Shown piece by piece: positions 28,575 to 37,254 of a stretch of DNA of 64,000 nucleotides. Numbering within the stretch: the first letter of the stretch is position 1; every line of letters begins with the position of its first letter. The notes under the pieces were generated by a model. The model was not told the DNA's origin and did no database searches. It saw only the letters and a list, made by a program, of their open reading frames with translations. The position numbers and the translations under genes are program-made. The DNA comes from an uncultured Opitutaceae bacterium (GTDB taxonomy: Bacteria > Verrucomicrobiota > Verrucomicrobiia > Opitutales > Opitutaceae). The stretch lies in the NCBI GenBank assembly GCA_903952145.1, contig CAJBES010000096.1:1-64000 (forward strand), read 5' to 3'.

Positions 28575-30875
28575 ATGATCCACGGCAAAAAACCAGACCA
28601 CGACCACCCGGCCACCGCCGTTTCACCGGGCGACACGCACCGCCTCCGCTCCGGCTTGCTGGACCGGCTCCTGCGTCTGCTGCCCCTCGGCATCGGCCGG
28701 CGGAAGCCGAAACATTTTCGCGACATGCTCATGGTGGTGTGGCGCAACCGCGACAATCTGGGCTACGCGTGGAAAGTGCTCACCCGCGGCGTGTGTGACG
28801 GCTGCGCGTTGGGCGTGGCCGGGTTGAATGACTGGACCATGACCGACAAGCACCTGTGCATCACGCGCCTGAACCTGCTCCGGCTGAACACCGTCGGGGC
28901 CCTGGACCCGGCGCGGCTTGCCGATGTCAGCAAGCTGGCCGGGCTCAACAATGCCGCCCTGCGCGAATTCGGCCGTCTGCCCTGCCCCCTGGTGCGCCGC
29001 CGCGGCGAACGCGGTTTCACGCGCGTGACCTGGGCCGAGGTGCATACGCGGCTCGGCGCCCGGCTGCGGACCGTGGACCCGCAGCGGCTGGCTTTTTTCA
29101 TCACCGCGCGCGGCGTGACCAACGAGGTCTATTACATGGCCCAGAAGGCGGCGCGTTTCCTTGGCACCAACCACGTCGACAACGCCGCGCGCCTCTGCCA
29201 TGCGCCCTCGACCGCCGCGATGAAGGAGATGATCGGCGCGGCCGCTTCGACCTGCAGCTACATCGACTGGTATGACGCCAAGGTGATTGTCTTCTTCGGG
29301 GCCAATCCGGCCAACGATCAGCCCGTCACCACCAAATACCTGCTGCACGCCAAGCGCCGCGGCACGAAGGTCATTCTCGTCAACCCCTACCTTGAGCCCG
29401 GCATGCAGCGCTACTGGGTGCCGTCGGATGTCAGGAGCGCTATTTTTGGCAGCAACCTGACCGATCATTGGTTTCCCGTGGCGCAGGGCGGCGACATCGC
29501 ATTTCTCTACGGCACCTTGAAGATACTCTTCGCCACCGGCCAGGTGGACCAGGGTTTCATCGACGCCCACACCACCGGCTTTGCCGCACTCCGGCAACAG
29601 GTCGCGGCACTGGACTGGCCGGCACTCGAAGCCGGGAGCGGCCTGCCCCGCGCCAGCATGGAGGAATTTGCCGCCCTCATCGGCGGCGCCCGCGATGGCA
29701 TCCTCATCTGGAGCATGGGCATCACGCAGCAACCGGCCGGATCCGATGGCGTGCGCATGATCATGAATCTCGCGCTGGCTCGTGGTTGGATCGGGCGGGA
29801 TGCCTGCGGCGTGGTGCCGATCCGCGGCCATTCCTCCGTGCAGGGCGGCGCCGAGATGGGCTGCTATTCCACGGCGCTGCCAGGCGGCAAACCCATCACG
29901 GTCGAAAACGCCGCCGCGCTCGAGCAACACTACCAGTTTCCCATCCCGCATTATGTGGGCTACACGACCCCGGAAATGGTCGAGGCCGCCCATCGGGGGA
30001 AGTTGGACATCTTCTACTGCGCGGGCGGCAACCTCCTCCGCACCATGCCCGACCCGGACTATGTCCGCGAGGCGCTGGCGCGCGTGCCCGTGCGCGTGCA
30101 CCAGGACATCATCCTCACCGACCAGATGTTCATCGAGCCGGGCGAGGAGGTCTGGCTGCTCCCCGCGAAGACCCGCTACGAACAGGATGACGGCGGCACC
30201 GAGACCAGCACGGAGCGCCGCGTGATGTTCAGCCCCGAACTGCCGCGCCAGGTCGGCGAAGCCTGCGCCGAGTGGAAGATCTTCCGCGATCTTGCCGCGG
30301 CCGCATGGCCTGAGCGCGCCGCCCTCCTCGGCGCCGCCGACGGCTGGGCCCTGCGCGAGGAAATCGCCCGCGTGGTGCCGTTCTATGATGGCGTGCAGCA
30401 TCTCCGGGACACCGGTGACGCCTTCCAATACGGGGGCCGGCATCTCTGCGCCGGCGGCATTTTTCCGCTGCCGGACGGTCGCGCCGTCTTCACCGCCCCC
30501 GCGCTGCCGGCCGCGGTGTCCGACGACGGTACGTTCCATGTGAGCACCCGGCGCGGCAAGCAGTTCAACACGCTCATCTACGCTGAGGTCGACCCGCTCA
30601 ACGGCGCCGGCCGTGATGCCGTGCTCATCAACGCCGACGATGCCGCCGCGCACCACCTGATGCAGGGCGATCGCGTCGAGCTGGTCAATTCGCTCGGTCG
30701 TTTCACCGGTCGCGTCTTCGTCGCCCCCATCGCCCCGGGCAACCTGCAAATCCACTGGCCGGAGGGCAATCACCTGCTGCCGCGCCACGCGCGTGAACCG
30801 GCGAGCGACACGCCCGACTACAACACCCGCGTGCGGCTCGAGCCCGTGCGGTCCGGCGCCACCGTGTCCGCATGA
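28575..30875 (+). CDS. YdeP-type molybdopterin oxidoreductase (formate dehydrogenase alpha-like)
   Basis: The 766-residue protein belongs to the FdhF-like group typified by E. coli YdeP. The N-terminal cysteine motif GVCDGCALGVAGLND with a later Cys in KHLCITRL could hold an iron-sulfur cluster. The molybdopterin domains follow: RLCHAPSTAAMKEMIG, VIVFFGANPANDQPVTT, VVPIRGHSSVQGGAEMG, and a C-terminal dinucleotide-binding domain with VLINADDAAAHHLMQGDRV. No selenocysteine is needed. YdeP has been linked to acid resistance, but its reaction is not established. The gene overlaps fdhD (ATGA), which supplies the sulfuration step for the cofactor. It carries no export signal, so it is cytoplasmic. 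Confidence 0.88.
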   Translation: MIHGKKPDHDHPATAVSPGDTHRLRSGLLDRLLRLLPLGIGRRKPKHFRDMLMVVWRNRDNLGYAWKVLTRGVCDGCALGVAGLNDWTMTDKHLCITRLNLLRLNTVGALDPARLADVSKLAGLNNAALREFGRLPCPLVRRRGERGFTRVTWAEVHTRLGARLRTVDPQRLAFFITARGVTNEVYYMAQKAARFLGTNHVDNAARLCHAPSTAAMKEMIGAAASTCSYIDWYDAKVIVFFGANPANDQPVTTKYLLHAKRRGTKVILVNPYLEPGMQRYWVPSDVRSAIFGSNLTDHWFPVAQGGDIAFLYGTLKILFATGQVDQGFIDAHTTGFAALRQQVAALDWPALEAGSGLPRASMEEFAALIGGARDGILIWSMGITQQPAGSDGVRMIMNLALARGWIGRDACGVVPIRGHSSVQGGAEMGCYSTALPGGKPITVENAAALEQHYQFPIPHYVGYTTPEMVEAAHRGKLDIFYCAGGNLLRTMPDPDYVREALARVPVRVHQDIILTDQMFIEPGEEVWLLPAKTRYEQDDGGTETSTERRVMFSPELPRQVGEACAEWKIFRDLAAAAWPERAALLGAADGWALREEIARVVPFYDGVQHLRDTGDAFQYGGRHLCAGGIFPLPDGRAVFTAPALPAAVSDDGTFHVSTRRGKQFNTLIYAEVDPLNGAGRDAVLINADDAAAHHLMQGDRVELVNSLGRFTGRVFVAPIAPGNLQIHWPEGNHLLPRHAREPASDTPDYNTRVRLEPVRSGATVSA

Positions 30876-31777
30876 GCTCCGCACCGGGCAAAGTCTCCGT
30901 GCGTCGCTGGCAGGCCGGCGCCAGTTCGACGGATTCGGATACCGTCGCCATCGAGGAGCCGCTCGAGCTGCGGGTCGCCGGCCGCAGCGTGGCCGTGGTC
31001 ATGCGCACGCCGGGGCACGATCGCGAGCTGGCGGCCGGCTTCCTGCTCACCGAGGGGGTAATCCGCCACGCCGACGATGTGATCGATATTCTGCCCTGCC
31101 GCGATCAGGCCGGCGGCGCCTCGGGCAATGTCATCAACGCCGTCCTTGGTCTGGCTGCGCCGGTGGACTTCGACCGCCTCACGCGCCACGTCTTCAGTTC
31201 CTCCAGTTGCGGCGTGTGCGGCAAGGCCACGCTTGACGCCGTGCTCCAGACCTTTCCGCCTGTGTCGCCAGGGCCGGTCTTCGATCCGGCGAGGCTTGCG
31301 GAACTGCCCGCGCGGCTGCGCGCGGCCCAGCCCGTCTTTGCCCGCACCGGCGGACTCCACGGCTGCGCCCTTTTCAACCAGACGGGCGAGCTCGAATTCG
31401 TGCGCGAAGATGTCGGCCGGCATAACGCGCTGGACAAGGTGCTCGGCCGCGCCCTGCTCGACCGCCGCCTGCCGCTGTCCGCCCACGGTCTGTTGTTGAG
31501 CGGCCGCATCTCGTTTGAACTCGTGCAAAAGGCCCTCGCGGCCGGGGTGCCGCTCGTCGCGGGCATCGGCGCACCCTCGAGTCTCGCCATCGAGTGCGCC
31601 GTGCGTGGCAGGCTGACGCTGGTGGGATTTTTGCGCGCCGACCGGATGAATATCTATTGCGGCGAAGCCCGCCTCCACCTTGGCGATCCGACATCGTCGG
31701 CAACGGCCGCAGCGGGCAGGACGTCGGTGAAGCCTGATTCCTGTGATCGCACGCCGAGACGCAATGACGCGGAGTAA
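30872..31777 (+). CDS. fdhD: Formate dehydrogenase accessory sulfurtransferase
   Basis: FdhD transfers sulfur from a cysteine desulfurase to the Mo-bis-MGD cofactor of formate-dehydrogenase-type enzymes. The 301-residue protein shows HDRELAAGFLLTEG, the mobile-sulfur CxxC in SSSCGVCGKA (Cys113, Cys116), and VREDVGRHNALDKVLG. The SGRISFELVQKA region follows, and the core ends at RPDRMNIYCGEARL. It is translationally coupled to the oxidoreductase it presumably serves. About 30 residues beyond the usual end have low-complexity composition, and the last part is encoded by DNA resembling the local intergenic repeat, in inverted orientation. The native stop may have been lost. Confidence 0.92.
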   Translation: MSSAPGKVSVRRWQAGASSTDSDTVAIEEPLELRVAGRSVAVVMRTPGHDRELAAGFLLTEGVIRHADDVIDILPCRDQAGGASGNVINAVLGLAAPVDFDRLTRHVFSSSSCGVCGKATLDAVLQTFPPVSPGPVFDPARLAELPARLRAAQPVFARTGGLHGCALFNQTGELEFVREDVGRHNALDKVLGRALLDRRLPLSAHGLLLSGRISFELVQKALAAGVPLVAGIGAPSSLAIECAVRGRLTLVGFLRADRMNIYCGEARLHLGDPTSSATAAAGRTSVKPDSCDRTPRRNDAE

Positions 31778-31794
31778 ACCAGTATGATAGCATT

Positions 31795-31883
31795 CTCCGC
31801 GACTTCGCGCCTCTGCGTGAGACATTTCTTCCAAAACAATCCCTCGTCATTTTCCGCGTCTCTGCGTGAGACCAATTCCTTTC
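31795..31883. repeat. Two direct copies of a CTCTGCGTGAG intergenic repeat
   Basis: Two copies, cgcgcctctgcgtgagac and cgcgtctctgcgtgagac, each preceded by ttccgcg- or tccgcg-type sequence, lie in the 110 bp between fdhD and parC. An inverted, longer relative (cacgccgagacgcaatgacg) spans 31749-31774 inside the end of fdhD. Similar sequence occurs at about 34150 and upstream of proA near 62.97 kb. Confidence 0.6.
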
Positions 31884-31887
31884 CGCA

Positions 31888-34065
31888 ATGGCCAAGAAGA
31901 AATCCTCCAATAACAACGACCAGTCCGAACTGCCGCTCGGCGGCGACGATACACCGGTGAACGCAAAACCTGAAACCGGAAACCTGAAACCGGAGGTATC
32001 CGAAACCTCAGGTCCCAAGTCTCAGATCTCTGGTCTCTCCGGCGTTGCGGCCGCGACCGAGGCTCCGCCACCCAAGCGCAAGAAGGGCGAGAAAGTGCAG
32101 GACGACCCGGCTCCGCTCGCGCAGAGCTACCGCAACTGGTTCCTCGACTACGCCTCCTACGTCATCCTCGACCGCGCCGTCCCGCATATCGACGACGGAC
32201 TGAAGCCCGTTCAGCGCCGTGTCCTTCACACCCTCTGGGACATGGACGACGGCCGCTTCCACAAGGTCGCCAACGTCGTCGGCGCCACGATGAAGCTCCA
32301 CCCGCACGGCGACGCCTCCATCGGTGCCGCGCTCGTGTCCATCGGCCAGCGCGCCTGGCTCATCGAGCCGCAGGGCAACTACGGCAACATGCTTACCGGT
32401 GACGAGGCCGCCGCGCCCCGTTACATCGAGGCCCGCCTGACCGCCTTCGCCAAGGACGTCCTCTTCAACCCGAAGACCACCACCTGGCAGCTCAGCTACG
32501 ACGGGCGCAACAAGGAGCCCATCACCCTCCCCGCCAAGTTTCCCATCGTCCTTCTCGAGGGCGCCGACGGCATCGCGGTCGGCCTTTCGACCAAGATCCT
32601 CCCGCACAACTTCAACGACCTCTGCCGCGCGGCCATCAACCACCTCCAGGGGAAAACCTTCCGCATCCTCCCCGACTTCCCCACCGGCGGCACCGCCGAC
32701 TTCGCGGAATACAACGACGGCGAGCGCGGCGGCAAGGTGAAGGTCCGCGCCAAGATCGAGGAGCGCTCCAAATACCTCCTCGCCATCACCGAACTCCCCT
32801 ACGGCGTCACCACCGAGAGCCTCATCGAGTCCATCCTCGCCGCCAACGCCAAGGGCAAGATCAAGGTCAAGCACGTCGACGACAACACCGCCGACAAGGT
32901 CGAGATCCTCGTCCACCTCCCGCAGGGCTCCGAGCCCGACAAGGTCATCCAGCAGCTCTACGTCTTCACCAGCTGCCAGGTGCAGCTCAACCCCGCCGCC
33001 TGCGTCATCGTCCGCGACCCCAAGACCGGCGACGACAAGCCGCACTTCCTCGGTGTCCGCGACATCCTCAAGACCAGCGCCGAGGCCACCCGCGAGCTCC
33101 TCAAGCTCGAACTCGAGATCAAGCTCGGCGAACTCGAGCAGCAGTGGCACTGGGATTCCCTCGAGCGCATCTTCATCGAGGAGCGCATCTACCGCCTCAT
33201 CGAAAAATCCAAGACCTGGGAAAGTGTCCTCGCCGAGATCCGCGGCGGCCTGAAACCATTCCTCAAGCAGCTCAAGCGCGACGTGACCGACGAGGACATC
33301 ACGCGCCTCACCGAGATCCGCATCAAGCGCATCTCCGCCTACAACCGCTTCCAGGCCGACGAGGCCATGAAGAAGATCGAGGAGGGCATCAAGGAGACGA
33401 AGGCCAACCTCAGGAGACTCACCGAATATGCCGTCGCCTGGTTCGAGATGCTGCAGGAGAAATACGGCAAGGGCCGGAAGCGCCTCACCAGCTACGACGA
33501 GATCGAGCAGATCGACGCCTCGGAGGTGGTCTCGGCCAACCAGCGCCTCTACGTCAACCGCGAGGACGGCTTCATCGGACTAAACTGGCGCCAGCACACC
33601 TTTGTGTCGGAGTGCAGCATCCTCGACAGTGCGCTCTGCATCATGGCCGACGGCTCGCTCAAGGTCTCCAAGGTGGCCGACAAGATATTCATGGGCCGCG
33701 AGATCATCCACTGCGCCGTGTGGCCGAAGGAGGGCGACGCCAACTTCTACACGATGATCTACCAGGACAAGGCGACCGGGAAGGCCTTCGCCAAGAAATT
33801 CCAGATCGGCGGGTTGTCCCGCGACAAACTCTATCCGCTGGTGAAGAGCGAAGGCTCGCGCGTGGTATTTTTTGAGGTCAGCGCGAAGGAGAAGGACATG
33901 CCCAAGACGGTCCATGTTTCACTCGACGGTCGCGGCAAGGCGCGCATCCGCGAGTTCGATTTCGATCTGACCCGCGTCCCAGTCAGCACCCGCACGGCCA
34001 AGGGACTGACGGTAACGAAGTGGAACATCAAGGACGTGAAGCGCAACGACCTCGCCCTGGGGTAG
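31888..34065 (+). CDS. parC: DNA topoisomerase IV subunit A
   Basis: The 725-residue type IIA A-subunit has a poorly conserved, charged N-terminal extension of about 75 residues. The breakage-reunion core follows: YASYVILDRAVPHIDDGLKP, HPHGDASIGAALV, and the catalytic Tyr179 in AAAPRYIEARLT. Next comes a coiled-coil gate (ITRLTEIRIKRISAYNRFQ). The C-terminal part lacks the six GyrA-box blades typical of GyrA, which supports topo IV over gyrase. It pairs with the ParE subunit upstream. A stem without a clear T-tract directly follows the stop, and a decayed duplicate of its last ~45 codons lies about 260 bp downstream. Confidence 0.9.
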   Translation: MAKKKSSNNNDQSELPLGGDDTPVNAKPETGNLKPEVSETSGPKSQISGLSGVAAATEAPPPKRKKGEKVQDDPAPLAQSYRNWFLDYASYVILDRAVPHIDDGLKPVQRRVLHTLWDMDDGRFHKVANVVGATMKLHPHGDASIGAALVSIGQRAWLIEPQGNYGNMLTGDEAAAPRYIEARLTAFAKDVLFNPKTTTWQLSYDGRNKEPITLPAKFPIVLLEGADGIAVGLSTKILPHNFNDLCRAAINHLQGKTFRILPDFPTGGTADFAEYNDGERGGKVKVRAKIEERSKYLLAITELPYGVTTESLIESILAANAKGKIKVKHVDDNTADKVEILVHLPQGSEPDKVIQQLYVFTSCQVQLNPAACVIVRDPKTGDDKPHFLGVRDILKTSAEATRELLKLELEIKLGELEQQWHWDSLERIFIEERIYRLIEKSKTWESVLAEIRGGLKPFLKQLKRDVTDEDITRLTEIRIKRISAYNRFQADEAMKKIEEGIKETKANLRRLTEYAVAWFEMLQEKYGKGRKRLTSYDEIEQIDASEVVSANQRLYVNREDGFIGLNWRQHTFVSECSILDSALCIMADGSLKVSKVADKIFMGREIIHCAVWPKEGDANFYTMIYQDKATGKAFAKKFQIGGLSRDKLYPLVKSEGSRVVFFEVSAKEKDMPKTVHVSLDGRGKARIREFDFDLTRVPVSTRTAKGLTVTKWNIKDVKRNDLALG

Positions 34066-34087
34066 GGCGCGTTATCCTTAACGCGCC
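34066..34087. repeat. GTAGGGCGCG palindrome / possible weak terminator of parC
   Basis: A perfect 9-bp stem ggcgcgtta/taacgcgcc with a 4-base loop begins at the base after the parC stop codon. A second, related palindrome (gggcgcaaccgccgggtgcg and following) starts near 34121. No T-run follows, so a repeat identity is at least as likely as a terminator. Confidence 0.5.
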
Positions 34088-34321
34088 GTTTACCTGTCAG
34101 TGATCTGTGTTCATCAAGGTAGGGCGCAACCGCCGGGTGCGCCGGTTGCTCACGCAGAGCCGCCGGGCGGCAGAGGCGCTGAGAGAATTGGCCACAAAAG
34201 GCTCAAAAAACGCAAAAGGGCAGGGCGGAGCCAACGTGCCACCGCAGCTCGGTCCAGAGTCAAAACCTGACGACCATAGATCGCCATGCCTGCGGTGAGC
34301 TTGTCGAACCCGTCGCATGGG

Positions 34322-34461
34322 CTCGATGGCCGCTCCGGTGCCCGCGTCCGCAAAATCGACTTCAACCTCACCCCAGTCCCAGTTTCCGCCTGCACCGCCA
34401 AGGTCCTCACCGGCACCATGTGGTCGATCAAAGAAGAGAAGTGAAACGACCTCGCTTTAAA
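34322..34461 (+). pseudogene. Decayed duplicate of the ParC C-terminus
   Basis: Read in one frame, this segment gives LDGRSGARVRKIDFNLTPVP, then VSACTAKVLTGTMWSIKEEK, a stop, then NDLALNE. The parC end reads LDGRGKARIREFDFDLTRVP, VSTRTAKGLTVTKWNIKDVK, then R-NDLALG. The two align without gaps over about 45 codons. The Arg codon is replaced by TGA, and no start or upstream parC core is present. This is a diverged remnant of a duplicated or exchanged parC end. Confidence 0.75.
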
Positions 34462-34594
34462 TGAATCCTACGGCTTGTGACTTTTCATTCCAATGCATTG
34501 TAAGTCTTTTCAGTAAGATGCAGATACAGAAGCCCGCTCGGCACCGATTCCAGGTTGGAGTTATTGCGGCGGCTGGTCTACTGTGAGGCTTGCC

Positions 34595-35207
34595 ATGAAT
34601 TTTTGCCGAGCCATTGCCCTCGGTGTGGTCGGCCTGCTCCTTGCGGGTGACTGCTTCGGATGGCAGCATGACGTGACCCTCCGGGGGGGCGCGTTTGCCA
34701 AGGTCAGAACCGCGGCCAACGGCCTCCTGATCGGCCGGATTGAGGCCGATAGCATCGTGCATGACCGCCCATGCCAAAAGGGCTGGCTGCATCTCCATCC
34801 CAACGGCGTGGCTTCGGCGTTCACCGCCGCGCGGGAGATCAGACTCGCGCGTGCCGCGATTCCCGCCGGCACCTGGGTGCGGCAGAACCCGGACGGCGTG
34901 GTCACGGTCTGCGCCTTTCTACAGGACACCGAGGTTCAGGGCCACCGGTGTCGTGGCACCGGCGGTCCCAAGGGGGTGCAGGTGTCGTTTTATCCTGATG
35001 GCGCACTCAAGCAGTTCTTCCCGCCGCAGCCCGACCACCATCAACGGGGTGCCCTGCGCCACGGGTTTGGTCCGCGGCTGGATCGAGCTGCACGAAAACG
35101 GCCGGCTCAAATCCTGCCGCCTCGCCGATGACCTCGTGCGCGACAGCCGGAAACTGCGCAAGGGCACACGGATCACGCTCACGCCCGACGGGAAGATCGA
35201 GTCCTGA
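34595..35207 (+). pseudogene. Secreted repeat protein of unknown function, apparently frameshifted
   Basis: A signal peptide (MNFCRAIALGVVGLLLAG) starts at the ATG at 34595. The body has imperfect repeats with an LHPNG/FYPDG/LHENG core (KGWLHLHPNGVASAF, GVQVSFYPDGALKQF, RGWIELHENGRLKSC), somewhat MORN-like. The first reading frame loses this pattern near 35030. The pattern resumes in another frame, as TTINGVPCATGLVRGWIELH through to the stop at 35207. A one-base shift close to the cccgaccaccatc segment would restore one 200-residue protein. Either it is a recent pseudogene or a sequencing error. The function is unknown. Confidence 0.65.
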
Positions 35208-35306
35208 TAAGACCGCCAGAAGCCATCCTATCCGCTGGTTGCTGCCGCCGGTTCCTAGCTTGCCTCCCGGGTTGTCTTTCCCGGCGGGACCGCTCTAATC
35301 TCCGGC

Positions 35307-36002
35307 ATGTGCAAACGTGTTCTCTGCGTGCCGCTGGCCCTCGGCGTCGCCTTGGTCCTCGCCGGTTGCTCCACCACCTTGAGTCCGTCGCCGGCGTCCA
35401 CCGCCGTCCCCGAGCCGACCAACCTCACCGTGCGCAAGCAGCAGGTGGCGGGTTATGTGAATTCCGGAGAATACGGCCGGGAAATCGCCCGGGTCGCGCT
35501 GGAAGCCAACAAATTCCTGACCAAGCAGGCACCGCGGCTCGCCGCCGAGGGCAAAAAAATCGCCGTGGTGTTCGACATCGATGACACGACTTTGACCAAC
35601 TATCCGCACATCCTGGCCAACGATTTCGGCTCCTCGTCGAAAATTTGGGCGGCATGGGTCGCCGAGGGCCGGGCCCACGCGATCATCCCGGTGCAGACGG
35701 TCTACGACACCGCCTTGCGCCTGAAACTGGCGGTGTTTTTCATCACGGGACGCACGGAGAGCGAGCGGCTCAGCACGGAAAAAAACCTGCGCGATGTCGG
35801 CTATGAAGCCTGGACCGGCATCTACTGCCAGCCCGACGACTACAAGGGCACGACCCGGGCTTTCAAGACGGGGGTGCGCCGGAAACTGGTCGCCGAGGGC
35901 CATGTGATTCTGGCCAACATCGGCGACCAAGCCAGCGACCTTGAGGGCGGGCGGGCGGAGCGGACCTTCAAGCTCCCCAATCCCTTCTATCTGACCGAGT
36001 GA
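35307..36002 (+). CDS. HAD-superfamily class B-type acid phosphatase lipoprotein
   Basis: The 231-residue protein has a lipoprotein signal with lipobox LAGC (Cys21). The HAD nucleophile motif follows in VVFDIDDTTLTNYP (Asp90, general acid Asp92), then motif II in FFITGRTESER and the final acidic motif NIGDQASDLEGG. This matches the HAD_acid phosphatase group that includes lipoprotein e(P4) and plant vegetative storage proteins, which remove phosphate from nucleotides at the cell envelope. It appears monocistronic; the flanking regions contain only palindromes. Confidence 0.87.
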   Translation: MCKRVLCVPLALGVALVLAGCSTTLSPSPASTAVPEPTNLTVRKQQVAGYVNSGEYGREIARVALEANKFLTKQAPRLAAEGKKIAVVFDIDDTTLTNYPHILANDFGSSSKIWAAWVAEGRAHAIIPVQTVYDTALRLKLAVFFITGRTESERLSTEKNLRDVGYEAWTGIYCQPDDYKGTTRAFKTGVRRKLVAEGHVILANIGDQASDLEGGRAERTFKLPNPFYLTE

Positions 36003-36317
36003 GGGCGGGGCCCCGAACTATTTACATGCCTGGGTTTTGAATGCCGGCAGGCCTTCGCTGGTGGACGGCCGTAGCGCCTGCAAGCAGGCGGTCTGCGCAA
36101 GAGCAAATAATCAGGGCGATCGGTATAACCTGCCCATCACGAAATGTCTGTTTGGGTTGAAACGTTGGCATAAACGCAGACGAAAAGGCGGCGCGCACTG
36201 TCCCCAAGACGCTTTTAGCGGGAGGCGGCCGGGAAAGCCCGATGGCGTTGTCGCGCAGGCAAAAAAAAGCCGCACTGGAACAGTGCGGCTGCAAGATGAC
36301 GGGCGGCGCGGCCGGAC
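36003..36317. other. Intergenic region with a palindrome and a terminator
   Basis: This 315-bp stretch lies between convergent genes. It holds a perfect 7-bp palindromic stem cgcctgc-aa-gcaggcg (36075-36090) in a GTAGCGCCTGC repeat-like setting. It also holds the minus-strand terminator at 36261-36290. No supported gene is present. Confidence 0.5.
36261..36290 (-). terminator. Intrinsic terminator of the coiled-coil membrane protein gene
   Basis: Read on the minus strand, a perfect 10-bp stem (agccgcactg/cagtgcggct) with loop ttc is followed by eight T residues. It lies about 30 bp after the stop of the gene ending at 36318. Confidence 0.85.
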
Positions 36318-37130
36318 TTACCGTGCCGGTTGCTGGGCCTGAATCTCGGTGAGGCGTTTCTCAATAACACCCATTTTGGCGACGAGATCCTGCGCAATCT
36401 TTTCCTTGTCGCGTTTTTCCACGATGTTGAAATTGGCCACGTCCTTCACGACATTGGCGGGCAGGGTGAGCAGTCGCGTCAGCAGGCCCTGATCCTTCAG
36501 CGAGCTGATATAGAGCGCGGTGATCTCATGGGACAGCACGATGGAATCTTGGGCGATCGCCTGGGTGGCCTGCAGGTTGTTGTTCAACTTCTGGTTCTTC
36601 GCCAGTTCCGAGGTCAGGACGGTGCCGACCTGGTCGGAAATCTTCTGGCTGTAGGTGGCGATGGATTCGCGGGTGAGATTCTGGTCCTTGGACATCTCCG
36701 TGAGGATGGGCTGGATTTTTTCCGCCATGCGGCTGGAAACCTTGTCCACCTGTTCGTTCTGCATCTGCTCGGCCTCCTCGGGTGTCTTCGGGAGGGCATT
36801 GTAAGGCATCACCTTTTTGGCGACGGCCTCGGCGAGCTGGTTGATCTTCTCCGCGTTGAGTTTGGTGACCTCTTCGTCGGTCATGAAGACATCGGCAGCC
36901 CGCTTGGAAATGGCGTCCTTGAGCAGCTTGTCCACGGCCTCGATCTGCCGGCGGTTGTCCTCGGCGGCGACCTTGAGGGCATCGTTTTGTTCGCGCAGCG
37001 GCGCAAGTTCCGCCTGCTGCTTGACGGACATTTCCGAGACGGTCCGCTGGTGGATCCAGAAGGCGGAAGCCACGACAAGGATCACCGTGAGCAGAATGGT
37101 GGGAAGCTGGTCTTTAAGTTTTTGCCACAT
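36318..37130 (-). CDS. Membrane-anchored coiled-coil protein of unknown function
   Basis: The ATG at 37130 gives MWQKLKDQLPTILLTVILVV, a single N-terminal membrane anchor. The remaining ~245 residues are almost entirely helical and charged (QQAELAPLREQNDALKVAA, EEVTKLNAEKINQLAEAVA, QNLTRESIATYSQKISDQ). The lack of Cys and aromatic clusters fits a long coiled coil in the periplasm or cytoplasm. No family is recognised. It is transcribed alone and ends at a strong terminator. About 120 bp separate it from the divergent small gene at 37255. Confidence 0.7.
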   Translation of the reverse strand: MWQKLKDQLPTILLTVILVVASAFWIHQRTVSEMSVKQQAELAPLREQNDALKVAAEDNRRQIEAVDKLLKDAISKRAADVFMTDEEVTKLNAEKINQLAEAVAKKVMPYNALPKTPEEAEQMQNEQVDKVSSRMAEKIQPILTEMSKDQNLTRESIATYSQKISDQVGTVLTSELAKNQKLNNNLQATQAIAQDSIVLSHEITALYISSLKDQGLLTRLLTLPANVVKDVANFNIVEKRDKEKIAQDLVAKMGVIEKRLTEIQAQQPAR

Positions 37131-37254
37131 GACGTGTATGGGGTTGAAGCGGTTAACAGATATGCAGGGTAACAGGAGAAGAGGGGAAAAAGCAACGCTG
37201 CGCTCGGACGGCTTTTCGATTTGAGATTGCCCGGACGCGGGGCAGGTTGGGCGC

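Larger units (their letters stand above)
34066..34594. other. Repeat-rich intergenic region after parC
   Basis: This 529-bp region starts with two GTAGGGCGC-type palindromes. Next comes minus-strand repeat DNA of the CTCTGCGTGAG and TTTGCGTTTTTTGAGCC type (about 34150-34215). A remnant of the ParC C-terminus follows, and then AT-richer sequence ahead of the next gene. No intact gene is seen. Confidence 0.5.

Noticed and set aside
28623-30884. A 753-codon minus-strand open frame opposite the molybdopterin oxidoreductase
   Set aside because: It has no recognisable domain, while the opposite strand has complete oxidoreductase motifs.
31795-31883. Short direct repeats that might be a CRISPR array
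   Set aside because: Only two imperfect copies, no regular spacer, no cas genes; they match dispersed intergenic repeats instead.
36037-36342. A 101-codon plus-strand open frame after the phosphatase gene
   Set aside because: It runs through a palindrome and the minus-strand terminator into the antisense of the coiled-coil gene and has no protein-like features.
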